DNA from: Endozoicomonas sp. NE40
GTDB taxonomy: Bacteria > Pseudomonadota > Gammaproteobacteria > Pseudomonadales > Endozoicomonadaceae
Direction of reading: 5' to 3'
Assembly: GCF_040549045.1 (NCBI RefSeq)
Contig: NZ_JBEWTB010000002.1
Location: 2,952,001-3,016,000, forward strand
DNA: 64,000 nt
This document shows positions 35,963 to 45,634 of the stretch, piece after piece. A program made the translations under genes and the position numbers. Position 1 is the first letter of the stretch, and each line of letters opens with the position of its first letter. The notes under the pieces were generated by a model. It had not been told where the DNA came from and searched no databases. It worked only from the letters and a program-made list of their open reading frames with translations.

Positions 35963-37744
35963 ATGATCGATTATCAGGCTCCCCTGCGTGATATGCGTTT
36001 TGTGTTGTATGAAGTGTTTGATGTCGCTGCTGACTGGGCTCGCTGGGAATCACTCAGCGAACTGGTTGACCAGGAAACCGCTGATGCCATTCTGGAAGAA
36101 GGTGCCAAACTGGTTTCCAAAACTCTGTCTCCTCTCTATCGAACGGGTGATGAACAGGGCTGTCACTGGCAGGACGGCAAGGTTGCCACACCGAATGGCT
36201 TTAAAGAAGCCTATCAGATTTATTCCGAAGGTGGCTGGACCGGCCTGAGTGGTAATCCCGATTTTGGTGGCATGGGTATGCCCAAAGCGCTGGGCGCTCA
36301 GTTTGATGAAATGAGCTGCGGTGCCAACCTTGCCTTTATGCTTTACCCCAGCCTCACTTCAGGAGCGGCACTGGCTATCAACGCCCATGCTTCTGAAGCC
36401 ATTAAATCCTTGTATCTTCCCAGAATGTATTCCGGAGAATGGGCTGGCACTATGTGCCTGACCGAGCCTCATGCCGGAACAGACCTTGGTATTATTCGTA
36501 CCAGAGCCGTTCCTGCGGACGACGGCAGTTACCGGATTACCGGAACGAAAATTTTTATTACCGGTGGTGAGCATGATCTGTCAGACAACATTGTTCACCT
36601 GGTTCTGGCGAAACTGCCTGACGCACCGGCAGGTCCGAAAGGTATCTCTCTTTTTCTGGTACCAAAGATTCAGGTAAATGAGGATGGCTCTCTGGCTGAA
36701 GCTAACGCTGTCAGTTGTGGTTCTCTTGAACACAAGATGGGCATTAAGGGGGCTTCAACCTGCGTCATGAATTTTGACGGGGCAACAGGGTATCTGGTGG
36801 GTGACCTGAATAAGGGTTTGAACTGCATGTTTACCATGATGAACTATGAACGTCTGTTTGTAGGTATTCAGGGACTGGGCAGTGCTGAACGCTCTTACCA
36901 GAATGCTCTGGCTTATGCCAAAGATCGTCTGCAGGGGCGGGCTGCCACCGGAGCTGCGCAACCGGAAAAAGAAGCCGATCCATTGATGGTTCACGGTGAT
37001 ATCCGTCGTACCCTGATGAACATGAAAGCGCTCAATGAAGGGGGCAGGGCTTTTTCAACGTACGTTGGGCAACAGCTGGATAAAACCAGGTTTGGCCAGG
37101 ATTGCGAAAAGCAAAAGGCTGCCGGTCTGGTGGCACTGTTAACACCGGTAGCAAAAGCCTTCTTCACCGATATGGGGCTGGAATGCTGTGTTGCCGGTCA
37201 ACAGGTGTTGGGTGGTCATGGTTATATTGCAGAGTGGGGACAGGAACAGTTAGTTCGTGATGTGCGTATCACGCAGATTTATGAAGGCACCAATGGCATT
37301 CAGTCGCTGGACTTGTTGGGTCGTAAAATAGCGGCTAACAACGGTGCTTATTTCCGGCTGTTTGCTGATGAAGTCAGGGCATTCATCAACAACGCTGAAA
37401 GCAGTGAGTTCGCCTCTGCTCTTGAAAACGCCCTGATTCAGTTGGAACAGTCTACGGAAACACTGATAAAACAAACCGCAGATAATCCCAATACGATCAA
37501 TGCCGCCTGTGTTGAATATCTGCACGGTTTTGCTTATGTCGCTTACGGATGGGTGTGGGCTCGAATGGCTGAGGTTGCTCAGGCTCAGTTACAAACTGGC
37601 ACTGTAGACCAGGACTTTTATAAAGCCAAAATAGCCACTGCCCGTTATTTCTATAAACGACTGCTACCGAGGAGTTCAGCGTTGCTGGCGGCAGCCACTT
37701 CCGGAGTTGAAGAGCTGTACAGTATGGAGGATGAGCAATTTTGA
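35963..37744 (+). CDS. Acyl-CoA dehydrogenase, long (~600-residue) type, copy 2
   Basis: A 593-residue paralogue of the 30309-32099 enzyme with the same domain plan and motifs (MCLTEPHAGTDLG, ITGTKIFITGGEHD, VLGGHGYIAEWGQEQLVRDVRI, IYEGTNGIQSLDLLGRK with the catalytic Glu). AGGAG precedes ATG. The two probably arose by tandem duplication and act in beta-oxidation of different chain lengths, as the similar pair in Pseudomonas is thought to do. In this genome three unrelated genes, including the OTU-domain gene, now lie between them. Confidence 0.93.
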   Translation: MIDYQAPLRDMRFVLYEVFDVAADWARWESLSELVDQETADAILEEGAKLVSKTLSPLYRTGDEQGCHWQDGKVATPNGFKEAYQIYSEGGWTGLSGNPDFGGMGMPKALGAQFDEMSCGANLAFMLYPSLTSGAALAINAHASEAIKSLYLPRMYSGEWAGTMCLTEPHAGTDLGIIRTRAVPADDGSYRITGTKIFITGGEHDLSDNIVHLVLAKLPDAPAGPKGISLFLVPKIQVNEDGSLAEANAVSCGSLEHKMGIKGASTCVMNFDGATGYLVGDLNKGLNCMFTMMNYERLFVGIQGLGSAERSYQNALAYAKDRLQGRAATGAAQPEKEADPLMVHGDIRRTLMNMKALNEGGRAFSTYVGQQLDKTRFGQDCEKQKAAGLVALLTPVAKAFFTDMGLECCVAGQQVLGGHGYIAEWGQEQLVRDVRITQIYEGTNGIQSLDLLGRKIAANNGAYFRLFADEVRAFINNAESSEFASALENALIQLEQSTETLIKQTADNPNTINAACVEYLHGFAYVAYGWVWARMAEVAQAQLQTGTVDQDFYKAKIATARYFYKRLLPRSSALLAAATSGVEELYSMEDEQF

Positions 37745-37885
37745 CCAGCCCGGAGAGTTGACTGATAGATCAGTTCTGAGTCTATAGTTAAATAACTGGA
37801 TGAGTAAAATCTACAAGGACTGTAGAGGCAAGGATGCACAATAAAAAGGCAGGATGCCAAAAGGAGTACGTCCAGTGTTCTTCAG

Positions 37886-37910
37886 CCCCGCAAATGCGGG
37901 GTTTTCTTTT
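37886..37910 (+). terminator. Rho-independent terminator after the second acyl-CoA dehydrogenase
   Basis: CCCCGC pairs with GCGGGG around AAAT and is followed by TTTTCTTTT. The T tract reaches the end of the converging sensor-kinase gene. The region 37745-37885 carries nothing else visible. Confidence 0.8.
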
Positions 37911-40716
37911 AAATCAGCTGTCGATAGGCTTCCAGTGTTTGATTCATTGCCTGCTCAAGCCCCGGGATTAAGCCGGATGCTTCCTGCAGCTTGCCCTCTT
38001 TCCCCAGCACTTCAATATTGCCAGCAATTTCAGAGAGAAGGTTTGCCCCAAGATTACCGCTGCTGGATTTAAGCGTATGGGCGGCGCGAATCACCACTTC
38101 CAGGTCTGCGGCCCTGGCAGCCTGTTTCAGTTCATCCAGCAAGGTCGGGGCGTTTTCAAAATAACTGTCCAGGAGGCTACTGAACTCATCTTCCATGATT
38201 TCCCTGAGGGTATTGAAAGTATCCTGATCAATCACCGGCTCATTATTATCGATCGCCACGGCTTCGACTTCTTCCGTCGTATCCTGAGGCAAGGCTTCGG
38301 CGGTTTGTTCAGTCTGGTCTTCATCGTATATAAGCCACTGAGTCAGCATATCGCACAGGGTTTCTGACTTTATGGGTTTGGACAGATAATCATCCATACC
38401 CGCTGCCAGACATTTTTCCCTGTCGCCCTGCATTGCATTGGCGGTCATGGCAATAATCGGTATTCTCGGCTGACGATGTGACTGCTCTCTTTTGCGGATC
38501 AATCCCGTGGCTTCGTAGCCGGACATACCGGGCATCTGGCAATCCATCAGAATCAGGTCATACTCCTTGCTTTGCGACATGCTGACCGCTTCCTTGCCGT
38601 CAATGGCAATATCCGGTTCAGACAGACCTATTTTTTTCAGCATACTGACCGCAACTTTCTGGTTGACGATATTGTCTTCAACCAGCAGCAGCCTGATTGA
38701 AGATGAAAAGGCGGGATGGCTGCTTTCTATCGGGTGTTGATCGTTCTGGCCTGTCTGGTGTTCGTGCATAATCTGCATGACTGAATCGAGCAGGCGTGAT
38801 TGCCGGTAAGGCTTGCTGAGACAGGCGGAAATGCCGACTTCCTGTTGTCTGGCGCGGGTGATAAAACCGGCAGAACTCAACATAATCCTTCGGGATTTTG
38901 CCAGCTCCGGGTCATTTTCTATTTCTCTGGACAGCATTAAACCGTCCATGTAGGGCATATCCATGTCGAGCAGAACCAGCTCATAAGGTTGCTCGTCTTT
39001 TAAGGCCTGTTGCATCATGTCCAGGGCTTTTTGTCCGCTGTCGCACTCTGAATGGTCAATGCCCCAGGCCGTCAGGTAGTGGCGAAGAATTTCCCGGTTT
39101 GTGGTGTTGTCATCAACAATCAGGGCTTTTATTCCATCAAGGGCATGGTTGACGTTCCGTGATGACCAGGGCTCAGACTCTGATATTTCCATGTCCAGCA
39201 CAAATGAAAAGGTTGAGCCAAGCCCTTCAGCCGTGGTGACCTGAATGGTACCACCCATCAGTTCAACGAGCTGCTTCGATATAGTCAGCCCGAGGCCGGT
39301 TCCACCAAACCGACGGGTTGTACTACCGTCTGCCTGGGTGAAGGCACTGAACAGGTTGGTGAGTACATCTTCTGCAATACCAATACCGGTGTCTTCAACC
39401 ATAAACTCGACACTGACAGTGTCAGCTGTTCTTTCTGCCATATTCAGGCGTACGACCACTTCACCGGTTTCTGTGAACTTCACAGCATTGCCTACCAGAT
39501 TAGTGAGTACCTGGCGTAAACGAACGGAATCGCCTTTCAGAATATTTGGCAGGTCGACATCGGTAAAGCAACTGATTTCCAGATGTTTTTCTCTCGCTTT
39601 ACCAGCCAGTAGTGCGCAAACATCTTCTGCTATTTCAGCAATATTGGTATCAATGCTCTCTATCTCCATTTTTCCCGCTTCGATTTTGGAGAAATCGAGA
39701 ATGTCATTGATTATTTGCAGAAGAGCGTCCGCTGAACTGTATGCTGTTTCCAGAAAATCCCGCTGGGTTCTGTCAAGTTGGGTGTCTTTCAACAGTTCAA
39801 GCATGCCCAGAACACCGTTCATCGGGGTTCGGATCTCATGGCTCATATTGGCGAGAAAAGAGCTTTTTGCTTTGGCGGCTCCAAAAGCGGCTTCCTTGGC
39901 TTCGCGAAGTTCGGAAATATTCTCTTTCAGGTCCCGGTTGGCATCATGCAGTTCCCGGGTTCTTTCTGCGACGGAGGCTTCCAGTGTTTCCCGTTGCTGC
40001 TGCAGGCGCTGGTCGCGCTCTTTGATGCACATGAGCATCTCGTTGAAGTCATCGTAGAGCTGCCCGATTTCATCGTCATCAAATCGATGAACTTTTTGAT
40101 CATACTGCTGTTTTGCGGTCATTGAACTGATGGTTTCTGCCAGCTCAATAATGGGCCGACCTAATAGTTTCTGCAGTTTCGAAGCCAGTATTGAAGCTAG
40201 GATAACGGAGACCAGTGCGGCAATCAGGGCCAGCAGAAGATTCTGGGTCAGTTGCAGGTAAAGCTGGTTCAGGTTTGACTGGATGTAAATAGCTCCAATC
40301 AATTGCCCGTCCATAAAAATTGGACGATACAGATGCAGGCGTGTATTGCTGAATACCGTTAAAGAGTGTTCCATGTCATCAAAGGTAATGGACCAGGGGT
40401 GTCCATCATGGCGGTTATAGGTAGCCATGACATTGCCTTCCGGCGTTAGCAGGAAAGCTGACTGAATATTGGTGGCGGAGGCAAAGCCTTTCAGCAGGGT
40501 GGTTGCTGACTCCCTGTCTTCAAAAACCAGTGCAGCTTCAGCGTTGGCGCCAATCACTTCGGCAAGAACTTCCAGATTGTTGACAAGGGCTGACCGGGAT
40601 TTGATCAGGTCGCTGACCGTCTGTATCGACAGCGTTACCAGCAACACGGCATAAGCCGTGATCAGCATGGCATAACGAAGCTTCTTTTTTATTGGCAGAT
40701 TTTTGAAGGTAATCAT
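37909..40716 (-). CDS. CHASE8-type hybrid sensor histidine kinase (BarA/GacS-like)
   Basis: A 935-residue inner-membrane kinase. Order: transmembrane helix (about 12-34), periplasmic region of CHASE8 type (about 35-150: NAEAALVFEDRESATTLL, LYRPIFMDGQLIGAIYIQSNL), second helix (155-178), HAMP, HisKA with His293 in SHEIRTP, HATPase with GNAVKFT and GGTGLGL, receiver 1 with Asp584, receiver 2 with Asp725, and an HPt domain with His880 (AAHTLKSSSGNLGA). This is the BarA/GacS plan plus a second receiver. It is the last gene of an operon with a YfiR-like protein and a TonB-dependent receptor, so its input is probably periplasmic. The output regulator is not here. Confidence 0.92.
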   Translation of the reverse strand: MITFKNLPIKKKLRYAMLITAYAVLLVTLSIQTVSDLIKSRSALVNNLEVLAEVIGANAEAALVFEDRESATTLLKGFASATNIQSAFLLTPEGNVMATYNRHDGHPWSITFDDMEHSLTVFSNTRLHLYRPIFMDGQLIGAIYIQSNLNQLYLQLTQNLLLALIAALVSVILASILASKLQKLLGRPIIELAETISSMTAKQQYDQKVHRFDDDEIGQLYDDFNEMLMCIKERDQRLQQQRETLEASVAERTRELHDANRDLKENISELREAKEAAFGAAKAKSSFLANMSHEIRTPMNGVLGMLELLKDTQLDRTQRDFLETAYSSADALLQIINDILDFSKIEAGKMEIESIDTNIAEIAEDVCALLAGKAREKHLEISCFTDVDLPNILKGDSVRLRQVLTNLVGNAVKFTETGEVVVRLNMAERTADTVSVEFMVEDTGIGIAEDVLTNLFSAFTQADGSTTRRFGGTGLGLTISKQLVELMGGTIQVTTAEGLGSTFSFVLDMEISESEPWSSRNVNHALDGIKALIVDDNTTNREILRHYLTAWGIDHSECDSGQKALDMMQQALKDEQPYELVLLDMDMPYMDGLMLSREIENDPELAKSRRIMLSSAGFITRARQQEVGISACLSKPYRQSRLLDSVMQIMHEHQTGQNDQHPIESSHPAFSSSIRLLLVEDNIVNQKVAVSMLKKIGLSEPDIAIDGKEAVSMSQSKEYDLILMDCQMPGMSGYEATGLIRKREQSHRQPRIPIIAMTANAMQGDREKCLAAGMDDYLSKPIKSETLCDMLTQWLIYDEDQTEQTAEALPQDTTEEVEAVAIDNNEPVIDQDTFNTLREIMEDEFSSLLDSYFENAPTLLDELKQAARAADLEVVIRAAHTLKSSSGNLGANLLSEIAGNIEVLGKEGKLQEASGLIPGLEQAMNQTLEAYRQLI

Positions 40717-40718
40717 CG

Positions 40719-41261
40719 TTACTTCACAGTTTTAGCCAGCTTCAGTAATTTGGAGCTGATGCTTAAGTCGGCGTCTGTTGCGGAAGTATTGTTAATTGAA
40801 AAGTTAATTTTTTTACCACTGCGTTTCAGGCCGATCATGCCCCCATAGTCAACGAAAGATCTTATATCACTGATGGTGAGAACGGGTTTGCCTTCCAGAC
40901 GTTTCAGAACCGATTTAACCGTGATGTTGTCGATGTTGTGCATAAACAGGGCATCACACAGCTTGTCAAACGGTGCGTTGGCGTTTCTGTGGGTGACGGA
41001 CAATCGCCTTCCCATCGTGTTCTTGCGATTGATTTTATGGAGTTCATTGTTAATGGAACCCTCACCCAGAACGCAGATGGTCAGGTTTTGAGTCTTTTTT
41101 GGCCAGCTGATGAACTTGGTGATTTTAAAAATAATGGCGGTTTTAATTTTATCTTCTGGTGACGCAGAGGCTTTAACAGTAGCTACCTGAAAGCTGAACA
41201 GAGCAGCAGTTATTAAACCGAGAACGGCTGTTTTGGTTGAAGCGTTTTTGAAAATCGACAT
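40719..41261 (-). CDS. YfiR/DUF4154-family periplasmic protein
   Basis: A 180-residue protein. An earlier ATG exists at 41279, but ATG 41261 has a perfect AAGGAGG nine bases upstream and starts the signal peptide (MSIFKNASTKTAVLGLITAALFSFQ). The mature part follows the DUF4154/YfiR pattern: IKTAIIFKITKFISWP, ICVLGEGSINNEL, CDALFMHNID, PVLTISDIRSFVDYGGMIGL, KINFSIN. YfiR of Pseudomonas binds the CHASE8 domain of the cyclase YfiN and inhibits it. Here it precedes a CHASE8-type kinase by two bases, suggesting a similar interaction. Confidence 0.87.
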   Translation of the reverse strand: MSIFKNASTKTAVLGLITAALFSFQVATVKASASPEDKIKTAIIFKITKFISWPKKTQNLTICVLGEGSINNELHKINRKNTMGRRLSVTHRNANAPFDKLCDALFMHNIDNITVKSVLKRLEGKPVLTISDIRSFVDYGGMIGLKRSGKKINFSINNTSATDADLSISSKLLKLAKTVK

Positions 41262-41284
41262 GAAGTAGTCCTCCTTCATCCGAC

Positions 41285-43411
41285 TTAAAATGACCAGCGG
41301 ATTTGTGCATACCAGGATTCTTCAATCTCTGTGGCACCTAACCCGCTGAAAATTTCGGTGAATTCGGCTCTTTGTTTGTCAAAGAGGTTTTGAGCAACCA
41401 GTGAGAACTCAAGGTTCTCATTTACTTTTTTAGCCAGCCTTACATCCAGTGCTGTATAACCAGGGATATTAGAATTTTTCAGGTTGCTGATGCCTCTTAC
41501 CCAGATATCAAAGTACCATTGTCTGGGCAGGTTCATGGTGGAGCGAAGGTTTGCTGTATGCTTGGCGCTGAGGTCTTCAATCAGCACCTCATTGCCTTTG
41601 AGGGCAAATTGCAGGTTTGGGTTGCTGGTATTAGGTGAGGCGTCTATTTGTAACCAGCTGTAAGTCAGCTGCAGTTTCCACCAGTCCTGTACTTGCCAGT
41701 CTAAAATCGCTTCGAGTCCGTAAGTCGTCGCATCTACTCCGTTGATTAATGTTGAGGGCAGTCTGTAAAAATGAGGTCTCGATGTTTTACACAGGAAACC
41801 GAATTCCAGAGAAGAACCATCTGGGCAGCTCGTTTGGGTGACGTAAGCCACTATATCCTCATACTTGTTGTAGAATCCGGTGACATCCAAACGTAGGGAT
41901 GATCCAAACTGCTCCCTGTAACCCAGCTCAAACGCTGTGACTTTTTCAGACTTAAGATCTCTATTGTCAGAGATTGAGAGAACCTTTCTAACTTCTTCTC
42001 CCTCATAAAGATTGAAGTCACTATTGAAAAAACTGATATTGTCTGTGTAGACCGATGTTTCACTGACGGAGGGGGTTTTTACCGCTTTAGACACAGATGC
42101 CCAGAGGGTTCTGTCTTCAGTTGCCTTCCATGTCAGCTTGGCATTGGGTTGAAATTCTTTTCCGGTAAAGGTGTTGTGCTCATAACGGGCGCTGAATGAC
42201 AGGTTCCACTGGTCATTCAGTGTGATTTCATCCTGAGCAAACAAACTGTATAAATTATCCTGGCGGGTATCTTTTGGTTGACCCTCTTTATCCAGGTGAA
42301 TGATATTTCTCATATCACTCATTTGGTACCAGGTTCTGCGAAAGCTCAGTCCCCACACTAAGTCATGATTTTCGAACGGCTGGCAATAGTGTTGAAGTTC
42401 CAGATCGAAGGATTGTCTTTTTTCTGTGACTCTGTAATCGAAATTCTGATAGTCATCAAAGACTGCTTTCAATGAAAAATCTTCAGCATCACTCACTGTT
42501 TTTTTCCAGTGGGCGATTAAATTTCCGCCTCTTTGGTCACGACTGATGTTTTCAAGCGACTGCTTGCCGTTATCTCCTGCAAAAGGCTCATCTTTTTTGA
42601 AAACGGTCAGGGTCGGCCGGGTTGTACCTTCATAGAGCCCACCTGACAGAGTCAGGTCAGTATCTGTTGTTGGCTTCCATTCTGCTTTAAATCCGGCTCT
42701 TTTCATCTTCCAGTCATCATTAGCATCGGCACCATCAACTTTAGCCAGACCATCCCGCTCAAAAGCCTTGAAATAAACCCTGTAAGAACCGGTTTCCCCA
42801 AACTCACCGCCATGGCGATAGGAGCCAAAAGCCTTTTCTTCATTACCGGCTCCCATAGAGACCAAACTGCCCTGAGTGTCAGCTGCTTTTTTGGTGATAA
42901 CATTAATAACACCGTTAACCGCATTTGCTCCCCACAGTGCCGCCCCCGGGCCTCTGATCACTTCGATACGATCAATATCTTCCATCAGGGTGTCCTGAAC
43001 ATCCCAGTTCACACCTGAAAAGAGTGGTGAGTAAACGGTTCTGCCATCAATCAGTACCAACAGTTTATTGGCAAAGATGTAATTGAACCCCCGGGTACTG
43101 ATGGACCAGGTGTTACCGTTCAGCCGGGCGACCTGCATGCCGGGTACCATGCGCAGGGCTTCAGGAATCGAAGTGACACCGCTGCGCAGGATATCTTCGG
43201 AAGTGATGACGTAAATAGCGGCTGCAGAGTCCATTAACCGCTGCTTTTTGCGAGAGACTGATGTGACATCGGGAATATCCAGTGAGATCAGTTCTTCAAG
43301 ACTGAAATCCAGAAAGTCATCATCCGACTCCTGTTCCGGGTAGTCAGCATGAGTATTCAGGGCAAATAACAGAGAAGAAGCCAGAAATGTAGGTAGCAGT
43401 TGTGTTTTCAA
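41285..43411 (-). CDS. TonB-dependent outer-membrane receptor
   Basis: A 708-residue protein with a signal peptide (MKTQLLPTFLASSLLFALNTHA), a plug domain (ITSEDILRSGVTSIPEALRMVPGM, LVLIDGRTVYSPLFSGVNWD, IDRIEVIRGPGAALWGANAVNGVINVITKK; about 70-185) and a long barrel ending in ESWYAQIRWSF. Such receptors take up siderophores, cobalamin or glycans using TonB energy. Substrate cannot be told. It begins the operon with the YfiR-like protein and the hybrid kinase, so it may act in signalling as well as transport. No Fur-like site is evident upstream. Confidence 0.92.
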   Translation of the reverse strand: MKTQLLPTFLASSLLFALNTHADYPEQESDDDFLDFSLEELISLDIPDVTSVSRKKQRLMDSAAAIYVITSEDILRSGVTSIPEALRMVPGMQVARLNGNTWSISTRGFNYIFANKLLVLIDGRTVYSPLFSGVNWDVQDTLMEDIDRIEVIRGPGAALWGANAVNGVINVITKKAADTQGSLVSMGAGNEEKAFGSYRHGGEFGETGSYRVYFKAFERDGLAKVDGADANDDWKMKRAGFKAEWKPTTDTDLTLSGGLYEGTTRPTLTVFKKDEPFAGDNGKQSLENISRDQRGGNLIAHWKKTVSDAEDFSLKAVFDDYQNFDYRVTEKRQSFDLELQHYCQPFENHDLVWGLSFRRTWYQMSDMRNIIHLDKEGQPKDTRQDNLYSLFAQDEITLNDQWNLSFSARYEHNTFTGKEFQPNAKLTWKATEDRTLWASVSKAVKTPSVSETSVYTDNISFFNSDFNLYEGEEVRKVLSISDNRDLKSEKVTAFELGYREQFGSSLRLDVTGFYNKYEDIVAYVTQTSCPDGSSLEFGFLCKTSRPHFYRLPSTLINGVDATTYGLEAILDWQVQDWWKLQLTYSWLQIDASPNTSNPNLQFALKGNEVLIEDLSAKHTANLRSTMNLPRQWYFDIWVRGISNLKNSNIPGYTALDVRLAKKVNENLEFSLVAQNLFDKQRAEFTEIFSGLGATEIEESWYAQIRWSF

Positions 43412-43435
43412 AATTCCACTCCATGGAATAACTTA

Positions 43436-43466
43436 AGCCTGACGGCACTGCTGAAGCGGTCAGGCT
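43436..43466 (-). terminator. Hairpin between the subtilase gene and the receptor operon
   Basis: AGCCTGAC pairs with GTCAGGCT around a 15-base loop. It lies downstream of the subtilase and upstream of the receptor on the minus strand. It has no U tract. Confidence 0.4.
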
Positions 43467-43513
43467 GATTTCGTTACCTTTTAACTAAAACCTAGTAAAA
43501 GAAACTCTGTTCG

Positions 43514-44905
43514 TCACTTGCTTTGCTCTGCTTTGAGTACAGCGGCTCCGGCATCAAGCAGTCCTGCGCCGCAAAGACTGGTATTGCAGGTTCCTGTCGG
43601 GAATGCCCTGACTGTGTTCAGAATAATCTGGTTAGCCTGGGCAGCCGTGAGCAATTTATTGACTGCATACATTAATGCCAGCACACCTGCGGCATGAGGA
43701 GTCGCCATACTGGTTCCCTGATAGTACTCATAGTTATCGAGGTTGGGTGAAGTTGTTCCGCTGTTTGATGTGGATAAAATGCCGTTGGCAAGATTCAGGG
43801 TTTCGCCTCCGGGGGCGGCTATATCAACTTTTTCGCCATAATTGGAATACCAGCTGCGGTTGCCTTCTCTGTCTATAGCGGCCACTGTGATGACATTGTC
43901 ACAGTTCGCGGGTGTTGCCAGTGATGCATCCCTGTTTTCATTACCAGCGGCAACTACAACGGAAATATTGGCTGCAGCCAGTTTATCGAATACATTTTGA
44001 TAAATTCTGGGGCAGGTACTTGCACTGCCACCAAGGCTGAGGTTCAGGACTTTAACCGGTTTTGGATTTTTGGGCAGACCAAAGACTTCGAACCCTGCTG
44101 CCCAGAGCATGGCGTCGACAATATCGGAGGAGTAGCCACCACAACGGCCCAATGCTCGCAGGGGCATGATTTTGGTTTTCCAGGCAACACCGCTGACCCC
44201 CTTGTTATTATTGGATAATGCCGCGATAGTGCCGGCAACATGGGTACCATGCCAGCTGCTGTCCATCGGACGACTTGGAATAGGAACACCATTTACGGAG
44301 CCGCAGGCACCAATCTGGGTAATACCGTCACCCGGATCTTTGGGGTGATTGTCTCTGCCATCGCCATCGTTGGCAATCCATGGATGGCTGACAAAGTCAT
44401 AACCGTCCACCAGGTTAGTCACAAGATCGGTGTGCCTTATAACACCTGTATCGACAACGCCGACGATAATCTCCTCGTCACCGGTTGTGATATTCCAGGC
44501 TGCTGGTGCGTTGATTCCGGACACCGTGTTTTTGAGGTTCCACTGTTCGTTGAAGCGTGAATCAGTTGGGATTTGCATGACCTGCATGATGTAATCCGGC
44601 TCGGCAAAGTCCACCTGAGGATCAATATTAAGGCTGTTTGCCAGTATTACGGCGTCGTCAATGTTAACACTTGAGCCCAGATCCAGAATGTCCTTCTGCT
44701 TACCGGCGGCAACACCAAAGGCGCCGCTGGTAATACCCTGTTTGATAAATGCTATGGCATTGCCGTAGGTGGGCGTAGGGTGATACTGAACAATAATCCG
44801 GTCAGTAACCTGGCGGGGAGGAATGGTGCCATCAATTTGTTGAGCCACAGAGAAGCTGTTGAATCCTGCTAACAATAAAAATAAAGCAATCCTTGCTGTC
44901 ATCAT
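43514..44905 (-). CDS. Secreted subtilisin-type (S8) serine protease
   Basis: A 463-residue protein with a signal peptide (ARIALFLLLAGFNSFSVA), an inhibitor-like propeptide (about 30-110) and the S8 catalytic domain with Asp152 (VGVVDTG), His219 (HGTHVAGT) and Ser399 (GTSMATPHAAG). Calcium-loop-like segments rich in Asp (NDGDGRDNHPKDPGDG) are present. No C-terminal pre-peptidase or autotransporter domain follows, so it is probably a type II secretion substrate or a periplasmic protease. It precedes the TonB receptor operon on the same strand. Confidence 0.93.
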   Translation of the reverse strand: MMTARIALFLLLAGFNSFSVAQQIDGTIPPRQVTDRIIVQYHPTPTYGNAIAFIKQGITSGAFGVAAGKQKDILDLGSSVNIDDAVILANSLNIDPQVDFAEPDYIMQVMQIPTDSRFNEQWNLKNTVSGINAPAAWNITTGDEEIIVGVVDTGVIRHTDLVTNLVDGYDFVSHPWIANDGDGRDNHPKDPGDGITQIGACGSVNGVPIPSRPMDSSWHGTHVAGTIAALSNNNKGVSGVAWKTKIMPLRALGRCGGYSSDIVDAMLWAAGFEVFGLPKNPKPVKVLNLSLGGSASTCPRIYQNVFDKLAAANISVVVAAGNENRDASLATPANCDNVITVAAIDREGNRSWYSNYGEKVDIAAPGGETLNLANGILSTSNSGTTSPNLDNYEYYQGTSMATPHAAGVLALMYAVNKLLTAAQANQIILNTVRAFPTGTCNTSLCGAGLLDAGAAVLKAEQSK

Positions 44906-45060
44906 GTTTATTCCTGAGAAGAAAGACGTTGTAAAAATCAGTATGGTTTAGCGGCTGACGGATAACATTTTGCCAATTCGAATTGAATCTGCGGCAACCC
45001 TCGTTATAACCTGATTATCTGTGGCGAAAAATTGACAGCCATTTTAAACGGGAAAGCGTG

Positions 45061-45633
45061 ATGTCGTTTCTCTATGAACAACTATTGAACGTTGCACATA
45101 GCCCAGTGTTACTGGCGTTGTTCATTCTTATTGGCACTTATATTCTGGAAGATGCTGCCATTCTTACCGCAGCCCTGCTGGGGGCAGACGGGCTGATCAG
45201 CACACAACTGGCGTTCGGCGCCCTGTTTCTGGGTATTTTTACCGGTGACATTGGCTTGTATGTGTTGGGACGTTACCTGAACCGCATCCCCGGGCTTACT
45301 GCCTTTCTTGATATAGATGCGGTCCATCGAGCCCATGGCTGGCTTCAGCAAAAAATGACGGCAACGATTTTACTGGTGCGTGTCATCCCTGGCCTGAGGC
45401 TTCCGGTTTACACGGCCTGTGGTTTTTTCAAACTCCCCTGGAAACATTTCGCTGCACTGGTCTTTCTGGCTTCATTACTTTGGACTGCTGTCGTGTTTTA
45501 CGGTGTGTTCAGTATCGGGACTCTGTTCTGGTCTGGTCTTGGTCTCTGGAAATGGCTCTTAATCCCTGTGCTGGCAGGGCTTTTTGTGTTTGGGCATAAA
45601 AGAATAAAAATAAATAAAGGTTTTCTTAATTAA
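45061..45633 (+). CDS. DedA-family inner-membrane protein
   Basis: A 190-residue polytopic protein with the DedA/SNARE-associated pattern: YILEDAAILTAALLGADGLIS, GDIGLYVLGRYLNRI (about 60-74) and RVIPGLRLPVYTACGFFKLPWKHFA (about 103-127) including conserved Arg and Pro residues. DedA proteins act in membrane lipid transport (undecaprenyl phosphate or phospholipid flipping). A GTG at 45058 immediately precedes ATG 45061; both are possible starts. One base separates its stop from the ATP-grasp gene, so they are surely co-expressed. It is divergent from the subtilase. Confidence 0.85.
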   Translation: MSFLYEQLLNVAHSPVLLALFILIGTYILEDAAILTAALLGADGLISTQLAFGALFLGIFTGDIGLYVLGRYLNRIPGLTAFLDIDAVHRAHGWLQQKMTATILLVRVIPGLRLPVYTACGFFKLPWKHFAALVFLASLLWTAVVFYGVFSIGTLFWSGLGLWKWLLIPVLAGLFVFGHKRIKINKGFLN

Positions 45634-45634
45634 T

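Noticed and set aside
39245..40057. 270-codon plus-strand frame inside the sensor-kinase gene
   Set aside because: Antisense shadow of the HATPase/HisKA coding region; Ser/Arg-rich with no domain.
43412..43513. Fur box upstream of the TonB-dependent receptor
   Set aside because: No sequence close to the Fur consensus is present in this gap.
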